The notes under the pieces: generated by a model
Seen by the model: only the letters and a program-made list of their open reading frames with translations
Told to the model about the DNA's origin: nothing
Database searches by the model: none
Translations under genes and position numbers: made by a program
Source: Collinsella aerofaciens
GTDB lineage: Bacteria > Actinomycetota > Coriobacteriia > Coriobacteriales > Coriobacteriaceae
Assembly: GCF_015546965.1 (NCBI RefSeq)
Contig: NZ_JADMUF010000006.1
Coordinates: forward strand, 1 to 62,500
Length of the DNA: 62,500 nt
Reading direction: 5' to 3'
Shown here: piece after piece, positions 55,401 to 62,472 of the stretch
Numbering within the stretch: the first letter of the stretch is position 1
Layout of the letters: each line of letters starts with the position of its first letter

Positions 55401-58400
55401 TCCGGCACCTTCGGCAAGGGCAAGAACGCCGTGACGTTCGCGGACGGCAAGGCGACCTTCACGCTCAGGGACGGCGGGGAGAAGACCATCGCCGGCCTGC
55501 CCGTGGGCGTGCACTACACCGTGACCGAGGACGCCGCCGAGGGCTACACGACTGCGGTCAACGGGGCTGACGGCTCCAAGGCCGAAGGCGCCGTGACCGA
55601 GGACGGCGCGACCGTCGCGTTCACCAACACCGTGAAGACGGGCGAGCTCGACGTCTCCAAGACCGTCGTGGCGCGCGAGGGCCTGGCGGTCGATGCGGAC
55701 AAGACATTTGAGTTTGCGGTCGAGGCCACCGATGCCGCGGGCCACGGCGTGTCCGGCGCCTACGGTGACGCGACGTTCGAGGACGGCAAGGCGGCCCTCA
55801 GGCTCAAAGATGGCCAGACGGCGAGGATCACGGGGCTGCCCGCGGGAACCGCCTACACGGTGACCGAACGTGCCGCCGATGGCTACAAGGCCGCGGTGAA
55901 CGGAGCCGAGGGATCCAAGGCCGATGGCTCCATCGCGGCAGACCAGGTCTCCTCCGCCGCCTTCACCAACACCTTCGACCCCGCCCCCGCCACGGCGTCC
56001 GTCCCCGAGTTCACCAAGGTGCTCGCGGGCGGCCGCAAGCCCGGCCTCCAGGAGGGGGAGTTCGCCTTTGAGCTCTCCCTCGCCGACGGCGCGGGCATTG
56101 TGCTCGAGGGCTACCCGATCGAGGCGAAGAATGACAAGGATGGCAAGGTTTCCTTTGGCGAGCTCAGCTTCACCAATCCGGGTACCTACCACGCGACCGT
56201 GACCGAGAAAGCAAGCGGCGATGTCCTGATTGAGGACGATGCGCATGTCTACACCTTCGACATCACAGTGGCTCAGGCTGGCGCCGGCCTTAAGGCCGAG
56301 ATCTCCAACGAGCGGGGCAAGAAGACTTTCACCAACACCTTCACGCCGCACGACAACACAAAGACCGTCACCAAGGCGGGCGCCTCGGGCGCCAAGGTCG
56401 ATGTGGACGGTAAGCCCGTGAGTGTGGGCGATACCCTCACCTACACCATTAACTGGGCCAACAACAGCGTCGACGACAGGGGTGCCGCGCGGGCAGCCGA
56501 CGTGACGGTGACCGATGCGCTGCCCAAGGGCGTTGGCTACGTCGAGGGCTCTGCCGACGGCGCCGCCTACGACGCCGCGACGCGCACCCTTACCTGGTCG
56601 CTCGGCGAGCAGGCTGCGGGCGCCACGGGCACGCTCAGCTTCGACGTGAAGGTCTCCGCCGATGCCGCCACGGTCGATGACATCGCCAATACCGCAACGG
56701 TCAAGGTGGGCGAGAACCGGGCCCAGACCAACACGACCCACAACAGCGTGTCCCGCGAGGGCAGCCTCACCGTCAAGAAGACGGTCGTCGGCGGCGACAG
56801 CCAGCGCGAGTTCGGCTTCACGGTCGCGCTGACCGACGGGGACGGCGAGTCCGTCTCCGGCACCTTCGGCAAGGGCGAGCACGCCGTGACGTTCGCGGGC
56901 GGCAAGGCGACCTTCACGCTCAGGGACGGCGGGGAGAAGACCGTCGCCGGCCTGCCCGTGGGCGCGCACTACACCGTGACCGAGGACGCCGCCGAGGGCT
57001 ACACGACCACGGCCGAGGGGGCCGAGGGCACCGTGACCGATGCCGGCGCGACCGCAGCGTTCACCAACACGTACGGAACGGCCACCGAGGGCAGGGACGT
57101 CTCCACCGCGGGGCTCTTCACCAAGACACTCAAGGGCCGCGACTGGGCAGAGGGCGACAGCTTCCAGTTCACGCTCACGGCCGAGGGCGGCGCGCCCATG
57201 CCCGAGGGTTCCGCCGGCGGCTCCAAGACCGTCAGCGTGACGGCCGCCGCCGGCACCAAGGCGGGCACTAAGGTCGCCTTCGACTTCGGCTCTATCCGCT
57301 ACACGCTTAACGACATCAAGGACGCCGGGTTCGCGGAGGTCGGCGGCAAGCGCGTGCGCGCCAAGACCTTCACCTACGCGGTGAGCGAGGTCAGGCCCGA
57401 TGACGGCCCGGCTATCGCCGGCGTGTCCTACGACGGCCACGTCGCCACGATGACGGTGACCGTGACCGACGACGGCTCCGGCAACCTCACGGCCTCGACG
57501 CCCGCGATCGCGCAGGCGAGCGGCGGCGACTTCGTCAACACCTACACGACCGGGCTCGACTACTCGGCCCGCGCAGGCGTGCTCCTGTCCAAGACGCTCT
57601 CCGGCCGCGCGATGGAGGCAGGGCAGTTCGCCTTCACCGTGACCGCCGACGCCGAGACGGCCGCCAAGCTCGGCCTCAAGACCGGCAAGGACGCCTACGC
57701 CGTTTCCGCAGCTGGTGACGGGGAAACCGACCTGATCGACCTCATCGGCGGCGCCGCAAAGGGCGACGTGACGTTCACCGACGCCGACGCGGGCAAGACC
57801 TACAGCTTCACCGTCACCGAGACCAAGCTCGGCGGCGAGGGCTACGCCAACGACGCCGAGCCGCGCACGGTGGCCATCGCGCCCGCCTACGACGCCGCGA
57901 CGGGCGAGCTCACGGTCACGACCACGGTCGTCAAGGACGGCATCGAGGTCGCCCGCAGCGAGGTCTCGACGGCCGATGACGCCACGGCGGCGCCCGCGCC
58001 CGTGACGGTCGCGTTCCAGAACTCCTATGAGGCCACTGGCACGCTCGGCGGCGAGGGTAGCGCGTCCATCGAGGCCACCAAGACGCTGACGGGCCGCGCC
58101 GCGGCGGCGGGCGAGTTCTCGTTCTCCGTCCGCGATGCCCACGGTAACGTGGTCGCGACCGCGTCCAACCGCGCTTCCGACGACGGCGAGGTCGCGGGGC
58201 TCGCGTTCTCGCCCATCGCCTACACCACCGGCTCGCTCGAGCAGATGGCGGCGGACGGTACCGCCACCAAGGCGGCCGACGGCTCCTGGTCCATCCCCTA
58301 TACCGTGTCCGAGGGCACGGCGGCACTGCCCGCCGGCGTGACGGCGACCGCCTCGAGCTTCGACATCACCGTCAAGGTGACCGATAACGGCAAGGGCGGG

Positions 58401-59897
58401 CTGGATGTGGTCGTGACCTATCCCAAGGGCTGCGACGGCAAGCTGTCGTTCGTGAACGGCTACGGCACCAACGAGGCGACGGTCGACCTCGCGGGCACCA
58501 AGACGCTGGCGCTCGGCCAGGCCGGACTCGGCCTGACGCAGGCCGACATCGAGGGCAAGTACACCTTCAAGATTGAGCCGCTGGACGGCGCGCCCGCACC
58601 GGTCGACGCCTCCGGCAAGACGGTGACCGAGGCGGTCAACGATGCCGCCGGCAACGTCGAGCTGGGCCACGTCACGTTCAAGCAGCCGAGTGACCTCGAC
58701 GATGCCGCGATCGACGGCGATGGCATGCGCACCAAGACGTTCGCCTACCGGGTGAGCGAGTCCGGCTCGGTCGACGGCGTGGTCAATGACGCGGTGGCGT
58801 CCAGGACCTTCACGGTCAAGGTGGTCGAGGACACCAACGCGGGCACGCTTTTCGCGGAGGTCCTGCCCGCCGAGGGCACGCCCGAGGGTAAGGGCGCGTT
58901 CGAGTTCACCAATACCTACGGCGTCGGCCCCGCCCCGAGCACCGTCACCGACCAGATCAAGGTGAGCAAGAAGCTCAAGGGCCGCGACCTGGTCGAGGGC
59001 GAGTTCGAGTTCCAGTTGATCGAGATCAACGCCGACGGCAGCGAGAGTATTGCGGTGACGGGCAAGAACGCCGCGGACGGCACGGTGGCGCTCAACCCCA
59101 TCACCTATACCGCGCCCGGCACGCATAGCTACGAGCTGCGCGAGGTCGCCGGCGCGGCGGGCGGCGTGACGTACGACAGGGCGGTGCACCGCGTGCGCAC
59201 GACGGTCACCGATGCCGGCAACGGCAAGCTCACCGTCAAGCACGACCTTGTGGATGCCGAGGGCAATCCCACGGGCGATGGCTCGGTGACGTTCACCAAC
59301 GGCTACGAGGCTGCGCCCGTCACCCTCAAGCTGGGCGCCGCCAAGGTGCTCAAGGGCGCCGAGCTCAAGGCGGGGCAGTTTAGCTTTGAGCTCAAGAGCC
59401 GGGACGGCAAGGTCATGTCGACCGCCAAGAACGCCGCCGACGGCAGCGTCACGTTCGACGCGCTGACCTTCAAGCAGGCCGGTACCTACACCTTCACGGT
59501 GAGCGAGGTCGACGATGGCCAGGCACACGTGACCTACGACAAGGCCGTGCACAAGATTGTCGTCACGGTGAGCGACGAGGCGGCCGACGGCTCCAAGACG
59601 GGCTACCTGTCGGCGAAGGTCTCCTACGAGGGCGACGCCAACCTGCCGCCGGTCTTCACCAACAGCTACGCCGAGGAACCCGGGACCCCCGGCACCCCGG
59701 AGAACCCCGGCACGCCGGGCGGCGGTTCGGGCGGCGGTTCCGATAGCGGCTCCGGCGACAGCTCCGGCGGCGGCTCCAAGGGCGGCATGCCCGACACCGG
59801 CGACCGCAGCCTGCCGGCGGCGGCACTCGGTGCCATGGCCGGCATCGGCGCGCTGGCCGTCGCGGGCGGCGCGGCCCTGTACCGCAGGCGCCGCTAG
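46440..59897 (+). CDS. giant sortase-anchored multi-domain adhesin/stalk protein
   Basis: A 4485-residue surface protein. A basic signal peptide (cleavage after about residue 47, ATSALA) leads into a Gly/Asn/Tyr-rich head with a fibro-slime/PA14-like motif (EFSGDDDVWVYIDG, then GDLGGIHEKA, about 290-315). Two CnaB/SpaA modules follow (about 401 and 696). The stalk holds roughly 16 FctA/Spy0128-type pilin modules, each with a Lys near its start (TKVLEGR, SKTLEGR, TKTLKGR) and a closing FTN-Y or similar Asn for an isopeptide bond. Three DUF11-like modules and five shorter TKTV-type modules are mixed in. A Pro/Gly/Ser spacer ends in MPDTG (4450-4454), a hydrophobic helix and RRRR. The ATG at 46440 follows GGGGAGGG. 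Likely role: host or partner adhesion. The sortase is not in this window. Confidence 0.92.
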   Translation: MNRVYAKAREMLKPLGTKTNTAKRALKVLTVPLAACALLFGATSALAEQTVPFSNHIVKTVNPTGTTVNLFDYWVVNGDNDNSANINNDNSNNNTGINKDHQLKFNGGAGTGINKWTGKSTTGGFGRLPFVKNTLVKGYPEIKNGTYQGVNYNDESLDYLFNNDSQANKKQNGKAVYNSVQGLFQLKDGYYVYDSYGSKEGNYAVYNSTTNSFDVYDKAGVYKESVSEENRGQFFPFDSAKKVFTESGKNLSPIGIKDGENDKLNHHFGMSMTTEFVQPANGKTNKNEDMIFEFSGDDDVWVYIDGVLVGDLGGIHEKATLDINFATGEVKVGHIDGANGTEREIEKTTIKAKFDAAGADTTNFSGDTFNSSTKHKLSFFYLERGAGASNMSLKFNLTTLPSSEVQKVDQNGEAVQGATFALYQSGESWKTQGDPIAQGTTDDKGQLVLLESDGSVLSFDNQHAAGHDFFVLKEMGLPEGYRSSLTSSTSATPGELHLQYKPAAASGTGGVVVAPQTTVKTADDSTWKGSRMWLNGGYLAAKETIFLSKDIKDNKDNPISSGTTFAVVLKRTNENLDQAKEDAWTAVTGNPLDGYKLCSAHGIAGAVEAAKSADTSVFAVNTKGDYEVTVRSLPGDIEKYAAMMEDKSNADYTVAVYHTTASSLAEATMENTSMVEYLSTNRQFSTVIHLTNVQNRLFVQKVDDLGEPVNGATFDLYKAEDVTGNSPSTYAIKSGATPYDTVQANGMTYPYEIKGAACFPLNSAKHAPLIKGTYYLRESMSPDGYEINSTITKVIVDDSGVYVDAGIESDGVRSMSGPGSLIASLAQFGSPDSIDNTLTHIKGKLQSATGADAKGNLTWGQECTADGVTPSLTDHLMHMRYDKTPQSAKTVLRYVEDGGTRNGQLAIIYADTGINRMALYQDGRPTNGTDLGTLQLNHLFTTATAVQYTDRRVARLQVTKTVTADSGLTAPTKDANGKDLTFTFKFTLPNSEKGYEAHVFDANGEAVGDSFTLKNGYTHSIKAGETIRVYDLKKGDSYSVSELTTKGESASGNVLANIVNTVTGSADESVLPAGFSLVSRKAGGQEQSGTGNAIAGSIAALVDGKIPDSNTLVFTNKYSASSVTLDAQNRLSATKVLEGRGWTDDDTFTAQLTAEDGVPMPNGAKSKVSTVELTKKAPKATFGDITYTKPGTYTYTISEVIPGSDAGADGISYSAASYTATVVVEDNHAGALVVKSVKMTQVRDDAGKPATAEVAVETATFTNHYDECEKDIIIHAQKNLTDNAGTFTLAQNAFSFKLEGVGGYADASAVFSPDTVDANVTAPMPEGTEDNTATVGNNADGTVTWPAISYTAKADAGRAYVYKFAEKLPEKPDRVAGMTYDGSVYYAVVRNAKNGAGILTSIEYYKVAEDGSVRQLDNKATPSFTNKYSVEPTSVALQGQKAVSGRDWNQGESYTFNLAAAADDASTTGLSKTTKQAVKDGAVAIGTNQAVASAPESGRVASFAFGAEAAPTVTFNRAGTFSFNITENAAQDGQAGMSMDKHTARATVVATDLDKSGNHTGKLHVSSVTYANAGASDADKAITDKAAFTNAYHASGTFGGVTVSKTLEGRASTAGQFTFAVTGLWYDGIQASVDGAEATLSNKAAKAGVSGAVVGASGKKELFVRKLTEQDLGRTFAYRIHENQPAAAGYTYDTGYTGDAENQPAAAGYTYDTGYTGDAIVLVKVLAHKDDPAKLYTVTTVLKGAGVTELLGDGADASALTDEKIVQLKQDSTTYVQQYDASEVGATPAVSFVNRYTASLDYGAAGGLQIEKTLTYPKDATIFGSPKSTFRYIVKPADETSASKVGISTDGKVFETANVEANALKTVSLIPAGGLTFTQDDAGKTFTYTVSEIDDKATGYTYDKTVHTVKAVVADNGDGTLRVTTAVSKQVDGKDELEGQWIYPSGATSTGVATVKFKNTYTVTEAATYTPSVTKVVAGADAPGKFTFAMTAADDATKTAIDGKLITGSSMSAENGYAEEKQTTTALKDGEHEKIDFSKLTFNKPGTYKFAINELAPNGGLGEWTYDAHIYTLTITVTDEGGKLVTRADGATGSEGFIFTNRYRTSTSYELQGGLEIVKTLNGHDLHAGMFGFTVTGEDAASTDKLNKLLRADEGKLTVTNDEPQADGTSHTGILGGLTFATEDAGKTFTYKVVENGGGKGGYTYDSTYWMVEIAVKKRDNGSLYTVTTAKHYDAKNVELSAKTFSSESGTAKAQVSFTNSYVATGTFDGLAAEKVMDSGDKIEAGQYTFDLYAEKADGSLEKMDEGKTKTGENGTATVDFGKVHFKLGNATSGTQEQTIDLAGAVNDGVATKRHNADHTTTYSFNLVAKERLANLPEGVRPVDTSATCRVLLEVTDNNDGTLTPKVTYRDGTENGKIVFHNTRDRVKTIGAVAKPDVDIDGQLLSVGDSYVYTINWVNTEADANGNLVPASVTVTDELPAGVVFEAFEGEYADKGAASGQSLSWNLGEQPAGSHGSVRVRVKITEDAVKDAQSAVDTINNTATVWVGNKSYTGTTTNYVPKKSESDAQDSSGSGIKLGDELTYTIGYKNTEGASATVKITDAVPAGTEFVEFAGDHANVASKDNDGNLTWTLAGVPAGKEGTVQFKVRVTEDAFKSGGASGDISNQASVAVGNNPAVKTNTTTDQVSDGRLTLSKTVTAAEGITAPNKAFTFKVLLYQADGTTPLAGTFAYAGRPDGTNGTYVSGQIKSGDTIALKAGGSVTVTLPIGAHYEVQELDSKGELMTSEDGFAVVDKANPQKGTVGQATKVGFTNVYSVESTKVENAFKVQKKISGRNWTKADAFTMMLTAQGEAPMPKGAKEGVSTIELHKDAQVGNFGTIEYTKPGTYTYVITEPSGDETSLIFSKATYRATVTVADDGAGKLSAKTKIAQLTDDAGDAAERTVEAAVFTNTAKTGSLTVKKTVVGGDSQREFGFTVALTDGDGEPVSGTFGKGKNAVTFADGKATFTLRDGGEKTIAGLPVGVHYTVTEDAAEGYTTAVNGADGSKAEGAVTEDGATVAFTNTVKTGELDVSKTVVAREGLAVDADKTFEFAVEATDAAGHGVSGAYGDATFEDGKAALRLKDGQTARITGLPAGTAYTVTERAADGYKAAVNGAEGSKADGSIAADQVSSAAFTNTFDPAPATASVPEFTKVLAGGRKPGLQEGEFAFELSLADGAGIVLEGYPIEAKNDKDGKVSFGELSFTNPGTYHATVTEKASGDVLIEDDAHVYTFDITVAQAGAGLKAEISNERGKKTFTNTFTPHDNTKTVTKAGASGAKVDVDGKPVSVGDTLTYTINWANNSVDDRGAARAADVTVTDALPKGVGYVEGSADGAAYDAATRTLTWSLGEQAAGATGTLSFDVKVSADAATVDDIANTATVKVGENRAQTNTTHNSVSREGSLTVKKTVVGGDSQREFGFTVALTDGDGESVSGTFGKGEHAVTFAGGKATFTLRDGGEKTVAGLPVGAHYTVTEDAAEGYTTTAEGAEGTVTDAGATAAFTNTYGTATEGRDVSTAGLFTKTLKGRDWAEGDSFQFTLTAEGGAPMPEGSAGGSKTVSVTAAAGTKAGTKVAFDFGSIRYTLNDIKDAGFAEVGGKRVRAKTFTYAVSEVRPDDGPAIAGVSYDGHVATMTVTVTDDGSGNLTASTPAIAQASGGDFVNTYTTGLDYSARAGVLLSKTLSGRAMEAGQFAFTVTADAETAAKLGLKTGKDAYAVSAAGDGETDLIDLIGGAAKGDVTFTDADAGKTYSFTVTETKLGGEGYANDAEPRTVAIAPAYDAATGELTVTTTVVKDGIEVARSEVSTADDATAAPAPVTVAFQNSYEATGTLGGEGSASIEATKTLTGRAAAAGEFSFSVRDAHGNVVATASNRASDDGEVAGLAFSPIAYTTGSLEQMAADGTATKAADGSWSIPYTVSEGTAALPAGVTATASSFDITVKVTDNGKGGLDVVVTYPKGCDGKLSFVNGYGTNEATVDLAGTKTLALGQAGLGLTQADIEGKYTFKIEPLDGAPAPVDASGKTVTEAVNDAAGNVELGHVTFKQPSDLDDAAIDGDGMRTKTFAYRVSESGSVDGVVNDAVASRTFTVKVVEDTNAGTLFAEVLPAEGTPEGKGAFEFTNTYGVGPAPSTVTDQIKVSKKLKGRDLVEGEFEFQLIEINADGSESIAVTGKNAADGTVALNPITYTAPGTHSYELREVAGAAGGVTYDRAVHRVRTTVTDAGNGKLTVKHDLVDAEGNPTGDGSVTFTNGYEAAPVTLKLGAAKVLKGAELKAGQFSFELKSRDGKVMSTAKNAADGSVTFDALTFKQAGTYTFTVSEVDDGQAHVTYDKAVHKIVVTVSDEAADGSKTGYLSAKVSYEGDANLPPVFTNSYAEEPGTPGTPENPGTPGGGSGGGSDSGSGDSSGGGSKGGMPDTGDRSLPAAALGAMAGIGALAVAGGAALYRRRR
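51483..51596 (+). repeat. perfect 57-bp tandem duplication inside the giant gene
   Basis: Bases 51483-51539 and 51540-51596 are identical. Each unit encodes 19 residues beginning ENQPAAAGYTYD (1682-1700 and 1701-1719). Other modules of the protein have this segment once, so one copy is extra. The reading frame is kept. Confidence 0.95.
55305..57007 (+). repeat. 248-bp near-identical dispersed duplication in the giant gene
   Basis: Bases 55305-55552 and 56760-57007 differ at only 7 of 248 positions. Both encode a TVKKTVVGGDSQREFGFTV-type module. Two other modules lie between the copies, so this points to recent segment duplication or gene conversion. Confidence 0.9.
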
Positions 59898-59908
59898 CGA
59901 TATGCACG

Positions 59909-59943
59909 AGTGGGGCGAATCCATCCGATGGGTTCGCCCCACT
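59909..59943 (+). terminator. hairpin after the giant gene
   Basis: AGTGGGGCGAATCCA pairs with TGGGTTCGCCCCACT (15 bp, one G-T pair). The T-run is poor, so termination may be partial. The hairpin directly precedes the SRP RNA promoter. Confidence 0.6.
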
Positions 59944-59971
59944 TGCCCTGCTGGGCGGGAGCGGGTAAGAT
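59943..59971 (+). promoter_or_regulatory. promoter of SRP RNA
   Basis: TTGCCC (59943-59948) and TAAGAT (59966-59971) are 17 bases apart, and the first RNA base at about 59978 lies 7 bases after the -10 box. Confidence 0.65.
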
Positions 59972-59977
59972 ATACCG

Positions 59978-60097
59978 AGCGCCTAGCGCGTTCGATGGGT
60001 TCGGATGACGACATGTTCCGAATCTGGTCAGGTCCGGAAGGAAGCAGCCATAAGGAGCCTCTGTCGGGCATCCGAATCCATCGAGCGCACGGGCGCT
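59978..60097 (+). ncRNA. ffs: signal recognition particle RNA (4.5S type)
   Basis: The universally conserved SRP domain is present at 60026-60049: GGTCAGGTCCGGAAGGAAGC, with its GGAA tetraloop. Flanking arms pair over a long helix: GTTCGATGGGTTCGGATG on the left with CATCCGAATCCATCGAGC on the right, closed by AGCGCC and GGGCGCT. A T-run follows at 60097-60101. The RNA forms the SRP with Ffh and targets membrane and secreted proteins. The ends are estimated to within a few bases. Confidence 0.92.
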
Positions 60098-60113
60098 TTT
60101 TGGTGCCGCGATT

Positions 60114-60210
60114 TGGCCCGGCCGGCGGCGAGATATTTGGTGTCTCGCTGGTCCTCGGCTGCGCCTGCGGGATCGCTCGACTACCAAATATCTCGCCGCC
60201 GGCCGGGCCA
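60114..60210. repeat. 28-bp perfect inverted repeat after SRP RNA
   Basis: TGGCCCGGCCGGCGGCGAGA... (60114-60141) is the exact reverse complement of 60183-60210, with a 41-base loop. The stem ends in ATATTTGGT. It is non-coding. Together with the terminator at 60351 it accounts for most of the gene-free stretch 60098-60443; the bases between show nothing I recognise. Confidence 0.88.
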
Positions 60211-60350
60211 CTTCGTCCAAAAATCACCCGTAAAGGCGCATTTATCTGAAGAATTGAATCCCGTGTTTTGTGCTGCTTGTTGGCGTTGCCTGGGCATTGA
60301 TAGTTGCGCGCTTCAAGAGACGGCGGCATTACCATCTGTTTTTACAAGTA

Positions 60351-60401
60351 AGAAAAGAGGCCCGTTTCCCTGGGTTTGGTTGGGGAAACGGGCCTCTTTT
60401 G
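60351..60401. terminator. bidirectional terminator downstream of LANTG protein genes
   Basis: A perfect 18-bp stem, AAAAGAGGCCCGTTTCCC with its complement at 60383-60400, is flanked by A and T runs. On the minus strand it would end transcription of the coiled-coil protein genes. Confidence 0.88.
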
Positions 60402-60443
60402 TCTATGGGCTTGAAGATTGGTGGGAACGATATGCTCTGGCGG

Positions 60444-61436
60444 CTATTTTGAGTTCTTGAGGCGGCGTGTGGCTGTGGCGGTTATTCCGAGTCCTGCGAC
60501 GGCGATTCCTGCTAGTGCGATTGCGCTCGGCGTTGTGTCGCCTGTGTTTGCGAGCTTGCCGGCGGTCGTATTCGCTTGCTTGCCGTTGCCCGTGTTCGCC
60601 TGCTTGGAGGAGCTCGGTGCGGTGTCTTTGCCGGTCGCGGGCGAGCTGGCGGGCTGTGTCGTCTCGGCCGGTTGCGTCGAGCCGGAGGGAGGCGTCGTCT
60701 CGGTGGGTTGCGTTATCTCGGGCGAGGTGGCCTTGTCTGCCGCGGCCTTTGCCTCTTCGTATGCCTTGCAGGCGTCGTCATAGGCCGCTTGTGCCTTTTC
60801 CAAATCGCCGAGGAGCGCATCTCGCTTGGCTTTGGCCTCGTCGATCTTGGCTTTCATTCCCTCCGCCTCGGTTTCGTAACGCTTAAACCGTTCTTCCTGA
60901 CGTTCGAGCTCGCTTCGCCGGTGCCTAAGCTCAATTTCCCAAGGTTCTACTTCCGCTTGCGCCATGCTGATCTCCCGACGCAACTGACTAAGAGTTTCGT
61001 AGGAAGCCCCGTCGCTGCGTGCCTTTTCATATTTTGCCTTAACCTCGCTTACGCGATTGTTGGCCTCGTCGTATTTGGCTTGGGCTGCATCGACGTTTGC
61101 TTGCATGGCGGGAAGGGGCTCCCTCCATTTGGCGGCTTCTGCCGAATATCTATCGTAGAACGGTTGAAGAAAGGCAATGTTATCATCAATTTTCGCAATT
61201 ATCTCGGGACTGGCGGCGGCTTTTGCGGCTTCGAGGTTTTTGAGCGCTTCCTGCATGGCTGCATACGCTTTTTCTTTTTCGGCTGCCGCATCTTCCGTCT
61301 GCAAGGCGACCGCATCGACGGGGGAGCTGGTTTCTGCCGCGATCGCCGTTGCGGGGACAATTCCCGCGGCAAGTGCCACGGAAAGGGCGATGCCCATGGT
61401 TGCTCGTCTTGCTCTTCTTGCGAGAATGTCGTTCAT
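60444..61436 (-). CDS. LANTG-anchored coiled-coil surface protein, paralog 1
   Basis: A 330-residue exported protein. The signal peptide is about 1-34 (basic start, ALAAGIVPATAIAA). Residues about 45-235 are Ala/Glu/Lys/Gln-rich with heptad periodicity, a long coiled coil. A Thr/Pro/Ser/Gln linker (about 238-294) leads to a sortase signal LANTG (295-299), a hydrophobic helix and a basic tail. LANTG is a variant of LPxTG. The signal peptide and last 110 residues are nearly identical to paralog 2, but the central coil is not. Function unknown; wall-attached spacer or adhesin is likely. TGAGGTG precedes the ATG. Confidence 0.85.
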   Translation of the reverse strand: MNDILARRARRATMGIALSVALAAGIVPATAIAAETSSPVDAVALQTEDAAAEKEKAYAAMQEALKNLEAAKAAASPEIIAKIDDNIAFLQPFYDRYSAEAAKWREPLPAMQANVDAAQAKYDEANNRVSEVKAKYEKARSDGASYETLSQLRREISMAQAEVEPWEIELRHRRSELERQEERFKRYETEAEGMKAKIDEAKAKRDALLGDLEKAQAAYDDACKAYEEAKAAADKATSPEITQPTETTPPSGSTQPAETTQPASSPATGKDTAPSSSKQANTGNGKQANTTAGKLANTGDTTPSAIALAGIAVAGLGITATATRRLKNSK

Positions 61437-61464
61437 CTCGGCACCTCATTTCAAGGGTCGGAGG

Positions 61465-62472
61465 CTATTTTGAGTTCTTGATGCGGCGGGTGGCTGTGGC
61501 GGTTATTCCGAGTCCCATGGCGGCGATTCCTGCTAGTGCGATTGCGCTTGGCGTTGTGTCGCCTGTGTTTGCGAGCTTGCCGGCGGTCGTATTCGCTTGC
61601 TTGCTGTTGCCCGTGTTCGCCTGCTTGGAGGAGCTCGGTGCGGTGTCTTTGCCGGTCGCGGGCGAGCTGGCGGGCTGTGCCGTCTCGGCCGGTTGCGTCG
61701 AGCCGGAGGGAGGCGTTGTCTCGGTCGGTTGCGTTATCTCGGGCGAGGTGGCCTTATCTGCTGCGGCTTTCGCCTCTTCGTATGCCTTGCAGGCGTCGTC
61801 ATAGGCCGCCTGTGCCTTTTCCAAATCGTCGGTGAGCGCATTTCGCTTGGCTATGTCCTCGTCGATGTGGGCTTTGGCTTCCTCCGCCGCACTTTCGAAA
61901 TGCTCAACCTGTCCTTCCTGGATCTCGAGCCTACGCCGATAGCTGTCAAGGTCCGATTTGCAAGATTTTTCTTGCCTTTCTGCCGACATGATCTCCGAAC
62001 GCAACTGTTGAGCAGCTGCGTAATCTCCGTTGTCGTATGCCTTTTTTAATTCTGCCTGAAGCTCGCTTACCCGGTTGTGGGCCTCGTCGTATTTGGCTTG
62101 GGCTGCATCGACGTTCGCTTGCATGGCGGGAAGGGGTACCCTCCATTTGGCGGCTTCCGCCACCACCATGTCGTAGAGTTCTTGAAATGCGGCAATGTCA
62201 TCATCGATTTCCGCAAGTTTCTCGGGACTTGCGGCGTCTTTTGCGGCTTCGAGGTTTTTGAGCGCTTCCTGCATGGCTGCATACGCTTTATCTTTTTCGG
62301 TGGTCGCGGTTTCGCTCGAGTTCGCGGTCGCTGTCTGCAAGGCAGCTGCATCGATGGGGGAGCTGGTTTCTGCCGCGATCGCCGTTACGGGGGCGATTCC
62401 CGCGGCAAGTGCCAGGGAAAGGGCGATGCCCATGGTTGCTCGTCTTGCTCTTCTTGCGAGAATGTCGTTCAT
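61465..62472 (-). CDS. LANTG-anchored coiled-coil surface protein, paralog 2
   Basis: A 335-residue paralog located 28 bases upstream of paralog 1 on the same strand. It has the same signal peptide, the same Thr/Pro linker and the LANTG (300-304) tail. The coil between about 95 and 215 differs markedly (for example VVAEAAKWRVPLPAM then KKAYDNGDYAAAQQL). The bases before its start codon repeat those before paralog 1 (GGCACCTCATTTCAAGGGTC), so another copy may lie beyond the window edge. Confidence 0.85.
   Translation of the reverse strand: MNDILARRARRATMGIALSLALAAGIAPVTAIAAETSSPIDAAALQTATANSSETATTEKDKAYAAMQEALKNLEAAKDAASPEKLAEIDDDIAAFQELYDMVVAEAAKWRVPLPAMQANVDAAQAKYDEAHNRVSELQAELKKAYDNGDYAAAQQLRSEIMSAERQEKSCKSDLDSYRRRLEIQEGQVEHFESAAEEAKAHIDEDIAKRNALTDDLEKAQAAYDDACKAYEEAKAAADKATSPEITQPTETTPPSGSTQPAETAQPASSPATGKDTAPSSSKQANTGNSKQANTTAGKLANTGDTTPSAIALAGIAAMGLGITATATRRIKNSK

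Noticed and set aside
48492-60335. An open frame of almost 3950 codons on the minus strand opposite the giant surface gene
   Set aside because: It is an effect of the strong G/C bias at third positions and repeated modules of the plus-strand gene. It has no ribosome site or domain, and the plus strand shows signal peptide, modules and sortase motif.
60270-60452. Small hydrophobic-then-basic ORF after the SRP RNA
   Set aside because: It reads straight through the perfect 18-bp bidirectional terminator and has no ribosome site.
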